Shown: positions 34,401 to 48,000 of the stretch, piece after piece
Layout: each line of letters starts with the position of its first letter
Numbering within the stretch: the stretch's first letter is position 1
Assembly: GCA_024195265.1 (NCBI GenBank)
Contig: JAJLRJ010000011.1
Location: 23,793,212-23,857,211, forward strand
Length of the DNA: 64,000 bases
Source: Dendrophyllia cribrosa
Taxonomy: Eukaryota > Cnidaria > Anthozoa > Scleractinia > Dendrophylliidae
Direction of reading: 5' to 3'
Program-made: the position numbers and the translations under genes
The notes under the pieces: model-generated
The model's database searches: none
What the model was told of the DNA's origin: nothing
Seen by the model: the letters and a program-made list of their open reading frames with translations, nothing else

Positions 34401-35969
34401 TGCAGTGGAACAGTGGCACAGTGGTACTATAATGTAGTGGAACAGTGGCACAGTGGTATTATAGTGCAGTGGAATAGTGTCACAGTGGTACTATAGTGTA
34501 GTGGAACAGTGGAACAGTGGCACAGTGGTACTATAATGTAGTGGAACAGTGGAACAGTGGCCCAGTGGTTCTACAGTCTAGTGGAACAGTGGAACAGTGT
34601 CACGATAGTGTAGTGGAACAGCGTCACAATTATACTGAAGTGTGGTGGAACAGTGGCACAGTGGTACTATAGTGTAGTGGTGTAGTGTAGTGGAACAGTG
34701 TCACAGTGGTACTATAGTGTAGTGGAACAGTGGAACAGTGGAACAGTGGCCCAGTGGTTCTACAGTCTAGTGGAACAGTGTCACGATAGTGTAGTGGAAC
34801 AGCGTCACAATTATACTGAAGTGTGGTGGAACAGTGGCACAGTGGTACTATAGTGTGGTCGAACTGTGGCACAGTAATTCCATTAAAGCGATTCCTACGA
34901 AATAATAGTTGACGAACGATTTTAACTTTATCTCATTGTTTCCTGGGATGTGTTGTTCTCGAAAAATGCAATAAGAAACATAAAGGTCACCGTGTTCGTG
35001 AAGGAGTTATGATGGCGTTAAAGTTACCCTATTAATCCCTGTAGTAATACACGTGCGTGCTTATTTGATCGGTTCACGTTATATTTCCTTGTACCTGGAA
35101 ACATAGTTTGAAGTACGTACTTTCAAAAAATAGATATATAGAGAAATTTCGATCATGAAATGGACAATGTGAATGCATTATTAATGAAACAGACAGACAC
35201 CTTTAGGCGGCATATTGTTTGGAAAGAATATTGGCTGTTGTTCAGTAGAAAATAATGGAAATCAATGCAAGCCAACCCACAGTTTAAAAGATAATGTACT
35301 CAAAGTACCCCAAGATTCATGATCATAACGTAGTTATTTCCCGTGTGCCTCTTTTAAATAATACTAAAATAAAACAGCTCTTTATTAGTACTGAGCTGCA
35401 TTGTTTCCAGGGCTGGAAGGTGTCAAAGGTCGTACTTGTATTCGTAGTATGTTGCCTTTACAATAGTTCGCTTTAAAATCTAGTACAAAAGCTTCTTCAT
35501 GTCCCAACGATTTGGAAGTAATACAGGAAGTATTTGGACAAGATCTTGACGTGAAGTTGGATCTTTTTCATGCTTTTCAAAGAATAAGCAGCAAAATTTC
35601 AAAGCGTCATTCATTGTACTGGACATGCCTTCAAGATCTGCGCCTAATGTTTAGAGATCCCACGGATCTAGGAGAGACACGTACCAAGGACACGCCCGCC
35701 AGTGAAATATTAATTAAGAATGCAGAAATGTTTTTAAAAAAATGGGAGAACGTCGCAGGCGCCAACGGTAATAGAGTATTGACTGATCAGGCGGTGAAAG
35801 AAGTATACAAAATCATGGAGCACATGAGAAAAGGCTGCTTGTCAGGTACGTAGCGCGTCGCCTTGACCACCTTCACTTCCGTGTGTGTTTTTGCGTAATG
35901 TAAAATCTAGTCCGCTTAATTTTCAGGCATATATATATATATATACCTGAAAATTAAGCGGACTAGATA

Positions 35970-36047
<78 letters not shown>

Positions 36048-39000
36048 GCAACTGGCAGGCTGGTTGTATTGTAAATTCTTTATTTATAGCACAAAATAGC
36101 GCAAATTCTAAAATTGTAAACTGGACAATATTGTTGTAAACAGGTTAAAAATGTCACCCTCATCGTTTAACAACTTTAATTGTTAATACATGATACGAAT
36201 AGGTGTCGCCCTATAGTTTATAAGCCTCGAATTGCGCCGCGTTGTTGTTGAGAGGTGCTTCCCTTATTTTAGAACGGCTTTTGTTAGTATCTTTGGTCCT
36301 ATGTATGGCGCGTATTCCAGGGCGCCGCGTATTCCAGCGCGGCGCGTATTCGGCGATGGAACTTTAATATTGGAGTAAATAAGGTATTTCGTTTTCAGTG
36401 GTATCAGTGAATGTTCAACTAGCCACCATGAACAGCATTCTATCTCGTTAGTGTTTGATAATAATCTAAAAGAGACCTACGAATAAGGTGTATCAAAGTA
36501 GCTTCATGAAAATAATACATCAAATGACCGAATTCTAGAGAATCTCACCTCATCAAGACCCAAGTGGCATTTACGAAGTCACCTTGAAGACCACAGGATG
36601 ACAAGACGATCCAAATCTCAAAAATTGCTTATTTTGGTCAGGCTATTAAAATTAAATTCAAAATAGCTAAATATATTGCGTTATTCATGTCATAGAAAGT
36701 GCGGTGCACTTATAAATCCATTCAAACGAACGTGCTTGGTTTTGCGAGCGAGTTACTTTTTCGGGCTTTTTTCGCTAAAAATCAATTTTACTATTGGGTA
36801 GGGCCTAGGGTGAGTTTGATTTTAGCGAGCCGTCTACAAACTCACAGTCAGAAACAAGAAAGAAACAAGTTGAAATTTAGTTGCATCTGTGAAGTATGAA
36901 AAGCCTTGATTGTTATAGCAAACGGTTCCTTTCGAGTTCCTTGCATGTCTTCTTTAGACTTTGACCAAACATTGTGAGAATGTTTGTTGAAGTCACTGCT
37001 CCGAAACCAAACAACTCGGCCAATAATCAATAATTTGCATCACTGTAGAAAAGCTATGGGGAATGAAGTTATGTTTGAAAACAAAACATTTCATTTTTCT
37101 TGGGAAGTACGAATGTTGAAGATGTGATCTCTGGGTTTTCGAAACATAATCAGTTTAGGTTCAATACCGGGCCGAACGTTTTGAAATAGCGTGTGAAATA
37201 GATTTTTAGTCATGCTGAAGTTTTGCAACGAGAGAATAAAAATAGAAATCGGCCGGTAAAAGCACTCTTTGTATGCTGCAATTTGCTTTTTTTATTTATA
37301 TATAAATATATAATAAGAATAAACTCGTTTAATAACTGATATATATATATATAGCAATTTGCAAAAATTTTGAACCCCCCAAAATATATCATTATATCCA
37401 TATATATAGCATTGTTAGAGAGCAGGAATATGATGATATATTTCGGGGGGGGTTCAAAATTTTTGCAAACTGCTGTATATATATATGTATATATATATAA
37501 GCTATTAAACGAGTTTATTCTTATTATATATTACTTATTTTAACTTCAATTGTCATGCAGATTTTAGACGTCAATTGTTTCGAAATAGTAACCGTTGTAA
37601 TTTTATACTTTTCCACTCATCCTGTGTATATATTCCAGCATTACGCTGTAATTTCATCACGCAGATTTTAAACGTCTATTGTTTCGAAATATTAACCGTT
37701 GTAATTTTATACTTTTCCACTCATCCTGTGTATATATTCCAGCTTTACGTTGTAATTTTACATTTGGCTATCTATCGGATGAGTGCCGTACAAGTTGTGC
37801 GGTACGAAACTATATAGTAATAAATATGCCAAGTCAAATCTTTAGTTGATCAGACTGTCTTCATATCATATATCTCCAGGAGGGGTTTAAGAAGACTTCC
37901 TCTGTACCTTTGAAAGGTTAAAATTATACTAGTGTTGTGGCACTGCCTATAGAATCTAAAATGACCGCAGTTAGAGTTATCGGAGAGTTGTCACAGAGAA
38001 TTGGTACCTGTTGGGTGCGTAAAATGAATACCAGGCACACCCATATAACGAGGTTCGGGTATCTTTTAGGGGTTCCTTTTAAACAATTTCGAAATTCATC
38101 CCCGTCACTTTTATATGGAAGTCTCCCGCGGTATTACTTCTTCGCGAACTATTTATACATAATCTCATGTTTAATTCACACACGTGAAGCCAGTCCTTCG
38201 CTTTAGACCTCAAAGTGAAATTCGTTCGAACCACTCTTTTGAGACCAGTGATCACAAATTTAGTAACAACAAAATGATCTGTGATTGTTCTAAAATACTC
38301 ATTTTTATTTTCTCAGGAATAGCAAAAGGACGTGGAACAAACAGAAACGAGGCGTTGCATCGGTGGATAAATCGTCTATTTAGTGCCAGCAAAGTGGGAG
38401 CTCGCCTTGCATATGCGCTGCTGATGATTGTCTTTGACAGAATCAATCACACTGGTGATTCAAAAAACATCGCAGAAAAAAAATCCGTGGAAGAACTAAA
38501 AAGCAGAATCCTGAATGGTGAAGTTGATCCAAATTTAATGTCATCGCAAAATAATACAGACATTCCACTAGAAACATTTGGCATTAAAACAGGAGTATCA
38601 TTTGCTTCTGGGAATGTGGAAGCCAGCAGTACGGTTCAAGATCCGATGACAGTTACAGATGCCGTTGCCATTTTGACAAAAGTTAAAAATGCGCTAGAAA
38701 TTTTTAGAACTTTACTAGGGGCAAGTAAGGCAAGCACAATTTCATGTCGACAGTTTCCTTTCTTAAATAAAGCGATGAACCTTTTCAGTGGCAGTGACGA
38801 ATATGGAAACGACCGTGAGGCCAACGAACACGATTTGCGCATCGACAACGTTTTACAGAGTTGGGTCATGAAACGGGAACAAGTAGCTAAAGACGGAGAC
38901 TGCTGCTTTCGAGCTGTAGCGAGGAATATTTGTAGGCTGAGAGATGAAGTATTAAATCAAGAAATACTTGATCATTTGGTAGAACTGGGCGTCGCAACCA

Positions 39001-42000
39001 TGGATGAAGACGAAATGACGGCAAAGTTACGAGAACTGACTGTTAAAGAATGGTTGGGAGAGAGAAGAAAAGAGTACGAAAAATTTCTTGCAAGCGATAA
39101 CTTCGAAGTAGAGGTTCAGCGGTTTAGAAAATGTGGTTATTTTGCGGGCGAGCTGGGCAACTTGATGCCCTTAGGGATGAGTAATCTCCTCAAATTGCCC
39201 ATTGTGATATTTTCGTCCTTGGAAAATTACCCTGTGATCCCAATACTTCCAAATAATCTCATGGGTGGTTCGCCACCGCTCTTTGTCTCTTTTAACAGTG
39301 CGGGGCCGGGTCACTATGACAACGTGAGATTTGTTTCAGGCGAACCGACCCCCGCGGAAACAGTTAGCCGAAATGAACCATCTGCAAAGCAAAAACAAAA
39401 TGTATCTTGTTCTTGTGGAGTGAACAGAAAAGAATCAAGCAAAGTCAGTCAAAACATTTGCAACAACGTTTCAGGGAATTACTCAAGCAGGTGTAAATGC
39501 TTGCAAGGTGGGGTCAGTTGTAGCCAAAATTGCAGGTGCAAAGGATGTTGCAACCCCTTCGGCCTGCGTTCAAAAACAAATACTGCCGAAGGAGCTCCAA
39601 GGAAACGAAGAAAGTTTAGCTTTCAGTCAACGTCCCAACAGAATTCCTCAGAATTTCTGACTTCAAGGGGAGAGGAGTTACGCGAGAGTACAATGACTGA
39701 TGATGAATATTTTGTATTTGAAGAATTAATTCTACGCCAACAGGCAGACGATAAGGAAATTTCACTTGATCGATTATTCGAAAGCTATAATTTCGTCCAG
39801 TCATTATGTACAAAATGCGAGGAACAAAAACTCCAGCTGAGGCGAAAAACAATGGGAGATATAAAGAAAGCTGTCGCTGCCCACAGCCATGAAAATGAAG
39901 TTATGACAGCTCTATTTAAAAAGCAAGTAGAAATGTCTTATTTCACCTCACAGAATTGAAGGCATGTATTACTTAATAGACAGTTATAACGATAATCAGG
40001 GAATGAGACAATCCGTTTGTCAAAGTGGGTATGAGAAATGGAAGATGATGTTTGGCAGATTTCCTTATCGTATAGCCTGTGAAATATAGCAGTTGAGCTA
40101 GGGTTTACGAAAAAAAATTCTACCACCGACCGTCATCATCAAAATCAATGGTCTCTGCGCCAGCAACGACTTGCCAGCCCTATCAAATGTTTCGTTTTGG
40201 CTCTGACTCTCTCTTGCGAAAGTGGGTCAGTAGCACGGACAAAAATAAAAATAATAAAATAAAATAAATGGAAAGTGATAAATAATTCGAAGTGCGGGAG
40301 CCTGTATTCTCCAGTACTGAAATTTTAAAACACACTTTTTTCACTTCAAAAGGTGTTTGAAGATGCTTTACGAGGGTGATTGATTTGTCAGAGAACTTTA
40401 GATACATCTAAAAACATCATCTGGTAACTAGTGTCTCCTATCGCGACACCGCAGTATAGCGCGTGCGCCGATTACAATTATTGTAACTTTAGTATCTTAA
40501 GCTATTTTCTCTCTTCACAACTGGCGGATGTAGATTTCATTTATAAGTTAGCATCTTGCGTGAGCTAGTATCGTTTATGTAAAGGTCGACTTCTGAGGAA
40601 AGTTTTCAAATAAACCCAAACTATCGGCAAAGTCATATTCCTAGTATTTAAACGCCGGAGGTACGTATCCATCCTGGACGTATGCATGACGTCAGTATTT
40701 TGCATGCGCAGGGCTCCTGGCATACGTTAGAGTGTTTTAACAATATTTATGTTATGATTGAGTTAATAAGAGTGATTAAACGAAAGAAAAGGTTTCATTG
40801 AATTTTAAGAGCTACGAACGTGACCTGTACTTAGGTATACGTTATTGACATGTAATAGCAAGGCTGTAACCAAGTAACACGCACTTCCAATTTGATCATT
40901 TCACGTTGTTCGTTTGCAGGGAACCGGCAAAGCAATGTACAAAATGTGAAACGCACGTGCAGGGCATTGCTTGCTAATAAAAACCTATTTTTTAGTGACG
41001 TTCTTGTTGTTGTCGGCGTCATGATTGCTTTAGCTCTCTATTGGATTGTGATCGTTACTGTTTTATTTGTAAAGCCTAATCGCGGGAATAGAGAAAGGCG
41101 TCAAAAGCAACGGAAACTTGAAATGTTTATAAACAGAAATAAACTCATAATAAAAAACCATGTGGATTTTTTAGTTTTATTTATAGTATAGCGAAATCGT
41201 TGGGACATGAAGAAGCTTTTGTACTAGATTTTAAGGCGAACTATTGTAAAAGCAACATACTACGAATACAAGTACGACCTTTGACACCTTCCAGCCCTGA
41301 AAACAATGCAGCTCAGTACTAATAAAGAGCTGTTTTATTTTAGTATTATTTAAAAGAGGCACACGGGAAATAACTACGTTATGATCATGAATCTTGGGGT
41401 ACTTTGAGTACATTATCTTTTAAACTGTGGGTTGGCTTGCATTGATTTCCATTATTTTCTACTGAACAACAGCCAATATTCTTTCCAAACAATATGCCGC
41501 CTAAAGGTGTCTGTCTGTTTCATTAATAATGCATTCACATTGTCCATTTCATGATCGAAATTTCTCTATATATCTATTTTTTGAAAGTACGTACTTCAAA
41601 CTATGTTTCCAGGTACAAGGAAATATAACGTGAACCGACCAAATAAGCACGCACGTGTATTACTACAGGGATTAATAGGGTAACTTTAACGCCATCATAA
41701 CTCCTTCACGAACACGGTGATCTTTATGTTTCTTATTGCATTTTTCGAGAACAACACATCCCAGGAAACAATGAGATAAAGTTAAAATCGTTCGTCAACT
41801 ATTATTTCGTAGGAATCGCTTTAATGGAATTACTGTGCCACAGTTCGACCACACTATAGTACCACTGTGCCACTGTTCCACCACACTTCAGTATAATTGT
41901 GACGCTGTTCCACTACACTATCGTGACACTGTTCCACTGTTCCACTAGACTGTAGAACCACTGGGCCACTGTTCCACTGTTCCACTGTTCCACTACATTA

Positions 42001-45000
42001 TAGTACCACTGTGCCACTGTTCCACTGTTCCACTGCACTATAATACCACTGTGACACTGTTCCACTGCACTATAATACCACTGTGCCACTGTTCCACTGT
42101 TCCACTACATTATAGTACCACTGTGCCACTGTTCCACTACACTATAGTACCACTGTGCCACTGTTCCACTGAACTATAATACCACTGTGCCACTGTTCCA
42201 CTGTTCCACTACATTATAGTACCACTGTTCCACTGTTCCACTGCACTATAATACCACTGTGCCACTGTTCCACTGTTCCACTACATTATAGTACCACTGT
42301 GCCACTGTTCCACTACACTATAGTACCACTGTGCCACTGTTCCACTGCACTATAATACCACTGTGCCACTGTTCCACTGCACTATAATACCACTGTGCCA
42401 CTGTTCCACTGTTCCACTGCACTATAATACCACTGTGCCACTGTTCCACTGTTCCACTGCACTATAGTACCACTGTGCCACTGTTCCACTGTTCCACTGC
42501 ACTATAATACCACTGTGCCACTGTTCCACTGCACTATAATACCACTGTGCCACTGTTCCACTGTTCCACTGCACTATAATACCACTGTGCCACTGTTCCA
42601 CTGTTCCACTGTTCCACTGTTCCACTGCACTATAGTACCACTGTGCCACTGTTCCACTGTTCCACTGCACTATAATACCACTGTGCCACTGTTCCACTGT
42701 TCCACTACATTATAGTACCACTGTGCCACTGTTCCACTACACTGTGGTACCACTGTGCCACTGTTCCACTGTTCCACTACATTATAGTACCACTGTGCCA
42801 CTGTTCCACTACACTATAGTACCACTGTGCCACTGTTCCACTGAACTATAATACCACTGTGCCACTGTTCCACTGTTCCACTACATTATAGTACCACTGT
42901 TCCACTGTTCCACTGCACTATAATACCACTGTGCCACTGTTCCACTGTTCCACTGTTCCACTACATTATAGTACCACTGTGCCACTGTTCCACTACACTA
43001 TAGTACCACTGTGCCACTGTTCCACTGCACTATAATACCACTGTGCCACTGTTCCACTGCACTATAATACCACTGTGCCACTGTTCCACTGTTCCACTGC
43101 ACTATAATACCACTGTGCCACTGTTCCACTGTTCCACTGCACTATAGTACCACTGTGCCACTGTTCCACTGTTCCACTGCACTATAATACCACTGTGCCA
43201 CTGTTCCACTGCACTATAATACCACTGTGCCACTGTTCCACTGTTCCACTGCACTATAATACCACTGTGCCACTGTTCCACTGTTCCACTGTTCCACTGT
43301 TCCACTGCACTATAGTACCACTGTGCCACTGTTCCACTGTTCCACTGCACTATAATACCACTGTGCCACTGTTCCACTGTTCCACTACATTATAGTACCA
43401 CTGTGCCACTGTTCCACTACACTGTGGTACCACTGTGCCACTGTTCCACTGTTCCACTACATTATAGTACCACTGTGCCACTGTTCCACTACACTATAGT
43501 ACCACTGTGCCACTGTTCCACTGCACTATAATACCACTGTGCCACTGTGCCACTGTTCCACTGTTCCACTACATTATAGTACCACTGTGCCACTGTTCCA
43601 CTGTTCCACTGTTCCACTACATTATAGTACCACTGTGCCACTGTTCCACTACACTGTGGTACCACTGTGCCACTGTTCCACTGTTCCACTACATTATAGT
43701 ACCACTGTGCCACTGTTCCACTACACTATAGTACCACTGTGCCACTGTTCCACTGTTCCACTGTACTATAATACCACTGTGCCACTGTTCCACTGTTCCA
43801 CTGCACTATAATACCACTGCGCCACTGTTCCACTGTTAAAATAACCATCAACAAATTGGTGATCCCGGTGCAAACCTTAATCATTAACAAATTGGTGATC
43901 CCGGTACACGAAACACAAGCCAAGGCGGCTCGAACTCGATGCACTATAAATAGTACGCGTTTTGCTTTTAAACATAAACTAATGGAGATTTGAATAAAAT
44001 TTTTCGAAAGATTGTGTTGTCCATTTTTATATGTTTGTTCATTTATTACATAGATTGAAAAGCGATTTTATGTAAACAAAACAAGACTTGGATTTTATAG
44101 TTCTATTTTCAATCGCGTCGCCTTATGCAAATATGTTTGTGTAATTTTGCAATTTTGATTTCCAAATCAGTTTCTCGGGCAATTTTTGACAAGCAACAAG
44201 TATATTTTATTCAGAAAGTAGTCGTACTAGTTATTCTAGACGGAGGTAAAGTTGTTTTTGTGAACTTTAGTACGGTGTAAATGTACTGTGCAGACGGTCG
44301 CGTTATAAGCTTACTGTTTTTGAGAATTGCTAAAATTGAAAAATAGCCCGGTCGTCAATCTTAATTCTTGTGCTTCCTACCTTCACCTTAGTTAAGTTTC
44401 ACCTTAGTTAAGCTTGTTCAGAGAGCGACGCTGTTAGTCTCGGGCTATCTATATTTAGTATGTACTGAAACAGTGGATAGCATTCTTGGCGCGCTCTGAT
44501 TGGCTACTGAAACTCGGAATAGCAAGTGCTATTCACCTCCCAGCAATTTGCGCGCGAAAATTGTAATCGTTGACAGGAATAAATGAGTTAAAAAGCATCA
44601 TTTTCGTTATATTATCTCACTGTTTCAGTATATACTAAAACAACTATTCACCTCAGTGTAGGTGGGTAGTGGTGGATATTTACCGAGCCGCGAAGTGGCT
44701 TCACTTCGGTGAATAGTTGTTAAATATTAATGCAATGGTTTTCATGTTCAAATTACAGATATCAACGAGTGCAGTATTTCTCCTTCTGTTTGTGACGTCA
44801 ATGCCGACTGCCAGAACAATGAAGGCTCTTATGTTTGTTCATGCAAGCCTGGTTTCACTGGTGATGGCAAAGCCTGCAGAGGTATATATGTAAGAAGAAA
44901 AACCTAGGTTAGATGGCTCTCTGGCATGTTGTTAATGAAAGACTGCAAACCAACACGAGGTTAATCTCGAATCTGAATAACAGTTGTGAATGTCAACTTA

Positions 45001-48000
45001 CGCCACATACGTATCGAGTATTTCCCGCAAAAATAATCGAAGGCTCAAACGAGTAAACTCGTGATAATGAAAAGCTCTATCTAAATAACATATTTTTACT
45101 GAAAAATTTCACACCTTTACAATCATAAAAGAAGAAAGTAGCGAAGTCACTGGGCGAATTTTTGGGTGATATGCTGTACTTAGTCTTTATTTCCAAGCAT
45201 TTCTAGTAGTGAATGGTACAACATTGGAAATTTTTTTGGGAGGTGGTAGCTTGTGGATACTGGCATGAGCATCTCAGAATCCCGCGATTTTTACAAACTT
45301 GTAGACTTAACCACAAGTTGAGCTCAGTGGGAGCGGAGCGCGATCGAGCTAGCGAGCGAGAGCTCGACTTGTTTCCTTGCTGGAAATCGAATCAAGTGAC
45401 GTTATTTTGGCGCGAAATTTTTAAGGTGCGGAGCTCTGTCAACTGGCAAAGCTAGTACTTTTCGCGCGTTTTGCAATGACTTTTGAAGGCAAATGCCGCT
45501 CTGCGTTTGAATGGAGGAAGTAAATAACCCTACAAAAACGTTTTTTCGTGTTTCGGTTACTGAAAATATTGATGAACTAATATAAAAGATCGCCTAGTAT
45601 AGCCACTGACTGTACACGAGACTCCCATGAGACTTGTGATGGCGTGATGACTTTATTGACAGACCGAATTAATCAAAAATCATATAATACAAACACAGAA
45701 GCATTGTGTAATCTTGTACTGTCAAAGCTACGCGAAGAACATCGTTTCCTATCGCAAAATTCATCTCACAACGAAGACCATTCCTTTTGCCTGTGCAGTT
45801 TACAAATAAGCGTACTCAGTTAACAAATAAGCATGTGGGTTCCCTTTTTTTGTTCTAAGCTTTTTGTTGTTTCACAGAATTGAAAAGCAAACATTAAAAA
45901 ACATCACTTACACAATATCCAGTTCGCATAAGGGGAGAAAACAAAGGACAAATAGAAAATAACATTGTAAGTCCCCACCAGGAGTCGATCCCGCGTCCTT
46001 CGATTGGAATAATTACCATTTAAATATACTTGGCCGTCACGGATTAATTGATTTGAGTGGTCAAATTTTACCATTTTAACGAAGATGCGCGTCAAATCGC
46101 ATCTACATTCTAAATGATGACCCGACCAACTGACTGGATACTAATTTGTATATCTCTTCCCATATACAATACTCGTTCAACGCTTCGCGTATTCACGAGA
46201 TAAAAACAAATGGATTTTTATCTAAAAGATCGCCTATAGTTTAGCCACTGACTGTACACGAGACTCCCATGAGACTTGTGATGGCGCGATGACTTTGTTG
46301 ACAGATAACGATTAGCCGACAAACTCATTCATTTCGTTTCTCAAAAATAGGAATTTAAAGAACAAAGGAACCTCGGAAGTCGTCCTTTTAGTTGCTCTCT
46401 CAAAGACTTCTGTGTCTTTATGTTGGTTTGCCGCTCCTAATGTTAAATTGGTCTCGAAGTCTGTTTTGTTCCAGGTTGCACGTTTCTCGGTATCTGATAC
46501 TAATGACATTTTATCGATAGATATCAACGAGTGCAGTGTTTCCCCCTCCGTGTGTCACGTCAATGCCAACTGCCAAAACAATGCCGGCTCTTATATTTGC
46601 TCATGCAAGCCTGGCTTTACTGGAGATGGCAAAACGTGCAAAGGTAAGAAGAGAAAAATGCATCAATGAAATATGAGGCACATAAACCCTCGTACGTACA
46701 TGGAAACTTGTAGCGCCGCCGTGCTACAACGCGTGGGACTGGGCCGGGTTATTATTGTTTATTTATTTATTTATTTATTGCAACCACCCCCTTGGCCGCT
46801 AAGATGGCCGTTATCTTGGATTTTACTCAAAATTCAAATTCATCAAAAAAGTGCAGAAAATTGAAATTTTGTTATGCTAGAGTAGTACTTAAAGGCCCAC
46901 TGTCACCCAAAATGCATTTTAACGCAGTCGAAAATTCCCGAAAGAGCCAATCACGAGCGAGCTCGTCATTTGAAAACAAAAACAAACGACCGCAAAGCCG
47001 ACTGGGTGACAGTGGGCCTTTAAAATATGATTTTTTTATTCTAAAATGGCTTGACTTCCTGCTGTGTAAAACGACACATCGCGTTAGCATAACAACCGAT
47101 CGCCACCAACTTTTGCCAAAATGGTTCTCATGGATAAGCAAACTCTACTGAAGACGGCATTTTCTTAGGGTGGGGGGTGGGGTGGGAACGGGGACGGGGT
47201 GTGCTGGCGCATGCCACCCTCTTGTAAGTCCGAGGGTAAAAGACCTTTATCGATTTTTTATCCAGTTTAAGACCATCTCTATATATTTGCCATCGTCTTT
47301 CTCGTTGTATTCATTTTCTCGCTCATCTCTTTGCCGATAGATATCAACGAATGCACGATTTCTCAATCCACCTGTCACACGAATGCCTATTGCATGAACA
47401 CTGAAGGTTCTTATATTTGTTCCTGCAAGGATGGATACAAAGGCGACGGAAAATCGTGCACTGGTAAGAATGGATATGACAAAGTTGAGAATCGAAAATG
47501 TATTCACGCTTGTTGCGGGATCCCCCCCCCCCCCCCCCCCCCCCCGGGCATTTGTCAGGCAAACTTGCCGCCAAATTCAGTGTCAGCAGGGGAATCCAGT
47601 GTCAAAATAATTTCGGTAAAATTTGAATTTTCCAATATTTATGAAGTGAAAACTTACGATACTAGGAACAAGATTTTACTTATCAAGTTTGAGGGATGTA
47701 GTTGTCTTACAAAGCGTGCAGTTAATTTTGTTTTGTTTTCCGTGCAATTGTCTGTTGTCCCTGTGTTCTTTGCATATTTCAGCATTTAAGGGGGAGTTAA
47801 ACGTAGTTAAATGCCATGTTTCCGCTGCTTGAGATTGGTTTTATGGTATTATCTTGTTAACGTATCAAGTAATCGAAAAATGCCATCATAGGTTTTAGAC
47901 GAAGGCTATGTTTTGTGAATTTGTAGGAGTGTGTGTGTGTGTGTGTGTATGTGAGAGGTGGACAGGAATACTGATTATGAAGTTAATACCGACACCAAAA

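Larger units (their letters stand above)
33468..43921 (+). mobile_element. 10.45-kb long-TIR DNA transposon with OTU/CXC gene
   Basis: Ends GGTTTGTGTTTCGTGTACC (left) and the inverted GGTACACGAAACACAAGCC (right), one mismatch apart, with 8-bp duplications outside. Inverted repeats are 2046 bp (33468-35513) and 2728 bp (41194-43921), filled with GTGGAACA-type minisatellite. The unique core (35514-41193) has spliced exons 35467/35484-35845 and 38317-39959 coding for a transposase-like segment plus OTU and CXC domains. The 8-bp duplication fits hAT, P and Zisupton/KDZ-type elements; cysteine-rich CxC modules are known in KDZ elements, but I could not place the transposase firmly. It looks internally deleted: no DDE-type catalytic N-terminal part is visible. 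Confidence 0.93.
31509..45518 (+). repeat. 3.57-kb duplication, copy A (split by transposon)
   Basis: 31509-33467 plus 43922-45518 match 48045-51614 nearly base for base, through two EGF exons and their introns. Divergence starts abruptly at 45519 and 51615. Confidence 0.92.

Noticed and set aside
33552..34875. Possible CRISPR-like array
   Set aside because: Units are shuffled variants of the same words with no unique spacers, in a eukaryotic transposon arm.
42422..43811. Long repetitive ORFs (VEQWHSG / VPLCHCST peptides)
   Set aside because: They are all readings of the TIR minisatellite in several frames on both strands; no start context, no splice sites, no coding bias.
45213..45455. 80-codon ORF conserved at 51309-51551
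   Set aside because: Its conservation follows from the recent 3.57-kb duplication; the peptide crosses an inverted GAGCTC-rich repeat and has no domain.
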